From assembly GCA_905209085.1 (NCBI GenBank), contig CAJLRM010000009.1, forward strand, positions 62,001 through 126,000: a DNA stretch of 64,000 nt, given 5' to 3'. This stretch comes from an uncultured Eubacteriales bacterium (GTDB lineage Bacteria; Bacillota; Clostridia; Christensenellales; Borkfalkiaceae). The number at the start of each line of letters is the position of its first letter. Position 1 is the first letter of the stretch. This document shows positions 60,229 through 64,000 of this stretch, in pieces. The translations under genes and the position numbers were made by a program. Below the pieces are notes generated by a model. The model saw only the letters and a program-made list of their open reading frames with translations, was not told the DNA's origin and made no database searches.

Positions 60229-61149
60229 ATGCAGATACAAAATTTTACAGTGGAATCCGTTTACGATGCATTGCCCTTATCCTGTACGATATACGAGCCG
60301 CAGGGCGCTCCCAAAGGAATTTTTCAGATCGTACACGGGATGTGCGAATATAAGGAACGCTATGAGGGTTTCCTGCGCTTTTTGGCGGAAAACGGTTTCG
60401 TCGCGGCCGCGCACGACCATCGCGGTCACGGCCGGAGCATCCGGGACGGCGGCGATCTGGGCTGGTTCGGGGATAAAAAGGCAAACGCAATCGTCGAGGA
60501 CGCCGTACAGGTGACGCGACTTTTGAAGGAAAAATATCCCGGCCTTCCCCTCGTATTGTTCGGACACAGCATGGGTTCGATGGTCGTCAGATGCTATATT
60601 CAAAAGTACGATGGGGAGATAGACAAACTCATCGTCTGCGGCTCGCCGAGCAAAAATCCGTTCGCAGGCGTGGGCGTGGCGATGGCAAAGAGCGTTTCCC
60701 TGTTCAAGGGCGAGCGCCACAGAAGCGGAACGCTTGCGCAGCTTTCCACGGGAAACGGCGACAAAAAGTTTCCCGGCGAGGGCAAAAATGCCTGGCTGAC
60801 GCGGGATAAAGAGATTGTCGAGGCGTATAACGCGGACGAGAAATGTAATTTCACCTTCACCTGCAACGGATTTGAAAATCTGTTCCGCTTGATGCAAAAG
60901 ACATACGATAAGGGCAGGTATGCGGTGAATAATCCTTCGTTGCCCATTTTCTTCGTTTCGGGCAGCGACGATCCCGTGCTCGTGGGGGAAGAAAAATGGT
61001 TTAAGGCGCAGCAGCTGCTGCGCGACGCGGGCTATAAAAACGTTTCGGGAAAACTCTATCATCAGATGCGCCATGAGATCTTGAACGAGAAGGGAAAGGA
61101 AGAGGTATATGCCGATCTTCTCGCGTTTGCCTCCCGGACAAACGAATGA
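60229..61149 (+). CDS. Alpha/beta hydrolase (monoglyceride lipase / lysophospholipase-like)
   Basis: 306 aa. The oxyanion region is IFQIVHGMCEYKERYEGF, the lid-side motif HDHRGHGRS, the nucleophile FGHSMGS (Ser about 112), the acid SGSDDPV and the His in YHQMRHEIL. It would cleave a lipid or other ester in the cytosol. AAAGGAG precedes the ATG. An 11-bp inverted repeat (CTTTGAAACAG/CTGTTTCAAAG, 61160-61191) follows without a T-run. Confidence 0.9.
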   Translation: MQIQNFTVESVYDALPLSCTIYEPQGAPKGIFQIVHGMCEYKERYEGFLRFLAENGFVAAAHDHRGHGRSIRDGGDLGWFGDKKANAIVEDAVQVTRLLKEKYPGLPLVLFGHSMGSMVVRCYIQKYDGEIDKLIVCGSPSKNPFAGVGVAMAKSVSLFKGERHRSGTLAQLSTGNGDKKFPGEGKNAWLTRDKEIVEAYNADEKCNFTFTCNGFENLFRLMQKTYDKGRYAVNNPSLPIFFVSGSDDPVLVGEEKWFKAQQLLRDAGYKNVSGKLYHQMRHEILNEKGKEEVYADLLAFASRTNE

Positions 61150-61276
61150 GGACAAGAAACTTTGAAACAGACCGTTTCAGCTGTTTCAAAGAGAGGAAAA
61201 TTTTAGAATTTCGCCGGGTAAAAAAACGTTTATTTTGTTTAGTAACGAAAACAGATGACTTTTTTTGCGTAAAGTA

Positions 61277-61305
61277 TTGACAAAATTCGACGTGTGTCGT
61301 ATAAT
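61277..61305 (+). promoter_or_regulatory. Perfect consensus promoter with a palindromic spacer
   Basis: TTGACA (61277-61282), 17 bases, TATAAT (61300-61305), twelve of twelve core matches. The spacer ends in CGAC-GTGT-GTCG (61288-61299), an inverted repeat that could be an operator. Confidence 0.88.
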
Positions 61306-61373
61306 AAGAATATATAAAAGCGAAAAGCTGCGGCTTTTGCGCCGCAAGAATCTATCTTTTCGCGGGAGGTTAT

Positions 61374-61889
61374 ATGGCAAAGAAAAAAACAGCTTCTTTA
61401 ATCGGGCTTATCCTGTTGGCGGTGGCAATTTTAGGCGCCGTTTTGTCCGTGGTGGGCGTATTTATCGATTGGGTAAAATACACGGCGGAAACGTTCCTCG
61501 GCAACAACGCGGCGTCCTATACGCTGAAAAAGTTGGCTGAAAGCAATGCGGAGCTGAAAAAGGTCGGCGACGGCATGGAAATGTTCGACGCGATGAACGC
61601 TTTTGCGTACATAACGATGATCTTGTCCGTGATCAGCGCGGCGGCGGTGTTGCTCGCCAAGTTTTTGAAGATCAAACTGTTAAGGCCCGTCGCGGGGCTG
61701 GCGGGCGTTCTGACGATCGTTTCCACGATTCTCATGATCGTTTTCGTATGTATGTTCTGCTCCAAGAACGCGGGCTTCTCGTTAGGCAGTATCGCGAAAG
61801 GCAGTTTTGGCTGGGCGGCGGGCGCTGTGCTTGCCACTATCGGTGGATTTCTTGCGGGACTCAGCGCAATGGCTTCCTATAAAAAATAA
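61374..61889 (+). CDS. Four-helix membrane protein, unknown
   Basis: 171 aa. Hydrophobic segments near residues 8-30, 80-100, 108-130 and 145-168. The first loop (about 45 residues) is outside or inside and polar. GGGAGG is six bases before the ATG. No family recognised. It is transcribed alone from the consensus promoter and closed by the hairpin at 61912. Confidence 0.7.
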   Translation: MAKKKTASLIGLILLAVAILGAVLSVVGVFIDWVKYTAETFLGNNAASYTLKKLAESNAELKKVGDGMEMFDAMNAFAYITMILSVISAAAVLLAKFLKIKLLRPVAGLAGVLTIVSTILMIVFVCMFCSKNAGFSLGSIAKGSFGWAAGAVLATIGGFLAGLSAMASYKK

Positions 61890-61911
61890 ATAATCGGCTG
61901 CGATTTATTTG

Positions 61912-61948
61912 CTCCCGCGGGATCACCGCGGGAGTATTTGTTTGTTTC
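61912..61948 (+). terminator. Terminator of the four-helix membrane protein gene
   Basis: CTCCCGCGG (61912-61920) pairs with CCGCGGGAG (61926-61934), followed by TATTTGTTTGTTT. Confidence 0.75.
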
Positions 61949-62008
61949 TTTTCTTTGTCCGTATAAATTATTTTTAATAAACGCATACTGAAAGCAGGAG
62001 GAAAAGAT

Positions 62009-62242
62009 ATGCGTATAGCGAATATTATTTCTTATGTACTTGTTCTGCTTGGGGCTGTCAATTGGGGGCTTTTCGGGCTTTTCAACGTCAACCTCGTTTC
62101 CCTGGTGTTTGCCGGCGCGAGGAGCATCGGTTCTATCATCGTATACTCCGTCATAGCGGCAGCCGCGATTTGGCTGATTATTTCCCCGTTTATCTCCCAC
62201 GGAACGTTGGTGATGGGCGAAGGAAAATATCAGGATAAATAA
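62009..62242 (+). CDS. DUF378 small membrane protein
   Basis: 77 aa with two membrane helices. The DUF378 signature LLGAVNWGLFGLFNVNLV lies in the first helix and VYSVIAAAAIWLI in the second. GGAGG is eight bases before the ATG. The function of the family is unknown. Confidence 0.88.
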   Translation: MRIANIISYVLVLLGAVNWGLFGLFNVNLVSLVFAGARSIGSIIVYSVIAAAAIWLIISPFISHGTLVMGEGKYQDK

Positions 62243-62652
62243 TTTCGAAGAAAAAAACGGGCTTTTCCTGACGGAAACGGTCCGCTTTTTCTTTTGCGGA
62301 GAGTTCCCCGCTCTCGGATGAGTTTTATGTTTTTTTGCGCAAACGTCTTTTATAGGCGGGCGATTCGTCCGTCTTTTCATAAATTTGCGAAAGGGGTAAG
62401 GAGTCGCGGAGCGGAGAAAACTTAAATTTTTTCCGCTCCGTAGAAAATCGGTTGTCCGTCCTGAAAAGGAAACGTGCGCCGGATTCTCCTTTTTCGCAAG
62501 CCGCTTTCCTGTTCTGCCGGCAAAAGCATAGAAAAAGATAAACAATGTACGGCATAAGGGCGCGTTTCTTTCGAATTTTATCCGGAACGCGCCTTTACGG
62601 AAGCCGACAGCAAAGCCTCGGGACGCCAAAAAATCCATTTGTGTCCAAACTC
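62243..62652 (+). other. Spacer with inverted repeats
   Basis: About 410 bases. It contains CGGAGCGGA/TCCGCTCCG (62407/62432) and GGCGCGTT/AACGCGCC (62559/62586). Neither is followed by a clear T-run. No gene is supported. Confidence 0.45.
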
Positions 62653-62681
62653 TTGCATTTTCTTCTACCATATAGTATAAT
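62653..62681 (+). promoter_or_regulatory. Promoter of lemA
   Basis: TTGCAT (62653-62658), 17 bases, TATAAT (62676-62681). Confidence 0.72.
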
Positions 62682-62717
62682 ATAAATACAAAATCCATTC
62701 ATCAAGGAGAAAGAATC

Positions 62718-63317
62718 ATGTTGAATACATTGCTTATCGGCACGGGCGCCATTGTGGGGATCGTCGTCGCAGTGGTCGCCGTAGTGTTGATAATTGCCCT
62801 CGTCGGCTGGTGGATAGGCACTTCAAACGCGCTGATCCGTTTAAGGAACAAAGTGGAGGAGGCGTGGGCTACCATCGACGTGTTCCTGAAAAAGAGATAC
62901 GATCTGATCCCCAATCTCGTGGAAACGGTAAAGGGCTATTCCAAGCACGAAAGCGAAACGCTGCAAAAGGTCATAGCGGCGAGAAGCGCGGCGATGGGCG
63001 CGAAGACTCCCGAAGAGAAAATGACGGCGGAAAAAGAATTCTCAGGCTCTATCCGCACCTTTATCTCCGCGGTTTCCGAAAGCTATCCCGATTTGAAGGC
63101 AAATACCAATTTTCTGGATTTGCAAAATCAACTGAAAAATATCGAAAGCGAATTGGAAAGCGCAAGAAGGTATTATAACGGCGTCGTAAAATCGTTCAAT
63201 ATCAAAACGGAAGTTTTCCCTTCCAGCATCGTGGCAAAGCGCAAAGGCTACGAAAAACGTCCTTATTTCGAGCTGGACAGCGCGGAAGAGCGCAAAAACG
63301 TAAAAGTACAGTTTTAA
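62718..63317 (+). CDS. lemA: LemA-family protein
   Basis: 199 aa. An N-terminal membrane helix (about 8-33) is followed by the LemA helical bundle: LRNKVEEAWATIDVFLKKRY with DLIPNLVETVKGY, then ELESARRYYNGVVKSFN and the C-terminal motif TEVFPSSIVA. Paired with a DUF2207 gene downstream, as in many Bacillota. Role in the envelope is unknown. Confidence 0.93.
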   Translation: MLNTLLIGTGAIVGIVVAVVAVVLIIALVGWWIGTSNALIRLRNKVEEAWATIDVFLKKRYDLIPNLVETVKGYSKHESETLQKVIAARSAAMGAKTPEEKMTAEKEFSGSIRTFISAVSESYPDLKANTNFLDLQNQLKNIESELESARRYYNGVVKSFNIKTEVFPSSIVAKRKGYEKRPYFELDSAEERKNVKVQF

Positions 63318-63348
63318 TGTGCCGCGCGCGGGAATCGCGCGGAGAGAG

Positions 63349-63377
63349 ATGCCGGGAGTTTGATTCTCGGCATTTTT
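63349..63377 (+). terminator. Terminator after lemA
   Basis: ATGCCGGGAG pairs with TTCTCGGCAT across TTTGA, then TTTTT. Confidence 0.75.
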
Positions 63378-63492
63378 CCTCCCCGTTGCTTTTATGCGCT
63401 AAGGGAAGCCGTTTCGCCCTGAATGCCCTTTCGGAGAGGCGGTTGAATCGCTCCTGTCACGGCGTTTTTTGCGGCCGTAAAGAGAGAATTAT

Positions 63493-64000
63493 ATGAAATT
63501 TTCAGAGAAAAAAATCCCCATTGCCGCCAAGCGGCTGCTGCTTGCGATCCTGTGTTTGTTCGCGGCGTTTTTTGCCTTTCTTCCCTTTTCGAACGCATCG
63601 GACGGGGGCAGGGAAGCGATCTTCGCAAAGGCGGACAGTACCCCCGACATCGAAGTGAATAGGTATACCCTCCATGCCGTCGTAAAAAAGAATCGGGAGA
63701 TCCGTATGCACGAGGAGATCACCGTGCGCTTTCTCAAAGGCGGCTTCACCATGTTCTATCGCAGTCTGCCGATCGATCAGGGGGATCAGTATTTCGATAT
63801 TACGGCGGAATGTCCGGGAAATGCCGCTTTTAAATACGACGTAGTCACCAATCCCGATTCCTCCGCCTTTCTCGACGTAGAATGTATCGGCAACGTTTCT
63901 TCGGGCGCGCAGTGGACGTATTATATCGATTATACAATGATCACCACCAGCAATGAAGTGGAAAACGGTATGCTCCTCGACGTCGTCGGCGCGGGTTGGC
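63493..64000 (+). CDS. DUF2207-type membrane protein, 5' part
   Basis: 169 complete codons are visible and the frame runs off the window. A signal or anchor helix (residues 10-33) is followed by a beta-rich domain beginning IEVNRYTLHAVVKKNREI with HEEITVRF, typical of the extracellular half of DUF2207 proteins. The cytosolic C terminus is not visible. It often sits next to lemA, as here. Confidence 0.8.
   Translation, partial: MKFSEKKIPIAAKRLLLAILCLFAAFFAFLPFSNASDGGREAIFAKADSTPDIEVNRYTLHAVVKKNREIRMHEEITVRFLKGGFTMFYRSLPIDQGDQYFDITAECPGNAAFKYDVVTNPDSSAFLDVECIGNVSSGAQWTYYIDYTMITTSNEVENGMLLDVVGAGW

Noticed and set aside
1..64000. tRNA, rRNA, tmRNA, insertion sequences or prophage
   Set aside because: No tRNA-like TTCGA arm with acceptor stem, no rRNA core sequence, no transposase or phage structural motif was found on either strand.

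Overview
The window reads like a chromosome segment of an anaerobic, gut-type Clostridia member (Bacillota). The support is strong AGGAGG-type ribosome sites, SigA-type promoters with a 17-base spacer, lipoprotein signals ending in Cys, a PyrR-led pyrimidine operon, a SpoVB-like flippase and a [FeFe]-hydrogenase-related locus. The name of the lineage is inference; a Christensenellales-like organism would fit. Base composition is moderately G+C rich except for an AT-rich island at about 24,150-25,290. I saw no rRNA, tRNA, CRISPR array, prophage or insertion sequence.

Layout. 1-2,605: end of an FtsX-type permease and a glycerophosphodiesterase. 3,350-15,448: a Gram-positive glycan-utilization locus with a divergent AraC regulator, two surface lipoproteins sharing an Ig-like module, a sugar-binding protein, two CUT1-type permeases, a secreted TIM-barrel-like protein with three repeated C-terminal modules, a GH36 alpha-galactosidase and a cytosolic relative of the TIM-barrel protein. 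15,587-18,607 (minus): glucose-6-phosphate isomerase and a SpoVB/MATE-type flippase. 19,091-23,854: a LysM protein, a Cys-rich unknown, two tandem paralogous lipoproteins and an XRE regulator coupled to a small membrane protein. 24,162-26,160: AT-rich island with a PD-(D/E)XK-like protein, then a metallophosphoesterase with an apparently leaderless promoter. 26,756-33,748: pyrR-pyrB-pyrC-pyrF-pyrK-pyrD-pyrE behind a leader with competing antiterminator and terminator helices. 34,309-36,808: galK and galM. 36,875-39,237: an oxidoreductase/cupin pair divergent from an AraC regulator. 39,323-45,157: trpS, a ZIP transporter, dut, trmB, an iron-type alcohol dehydrogenase and a HAD phosphatase. 45,371-51,089: a degenerate [FeFe]-hydrogenase domain fused to a 500-residue acidic tail, a TM1266-family protein and an ABC importer whose binding protein appears circularly permuted. 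51,426-53,843: a GlmU-like beta-helix protein without its catalytic His, and glmM. 54,318-64,000: cell-envelope and unknown genes (DUF2807, DUF1963, alpha/beta hydrolase, DUF378, LemA, DUF2207).

How it fits together. The glycan locus would capture a galactose-containing oligosaccharide outside the cell, import it and cleave it with the GH36 enzyme. galK and galM, 20 kb away, would process the galactose, and Pgi links to glycolysis. The pyr genes form the whole de novo UMP pathway downstream of carbamoyl phosphate. The most unusual locus is 45,371-51,089.

Three genes carry a one-base disturbance in a homopolymer: G12 at 4,546, A8 at 21,299 and A7 at 58,862. These are either sequencing indels or slippage/phase-variation sites. 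The window alone cannot tell which.
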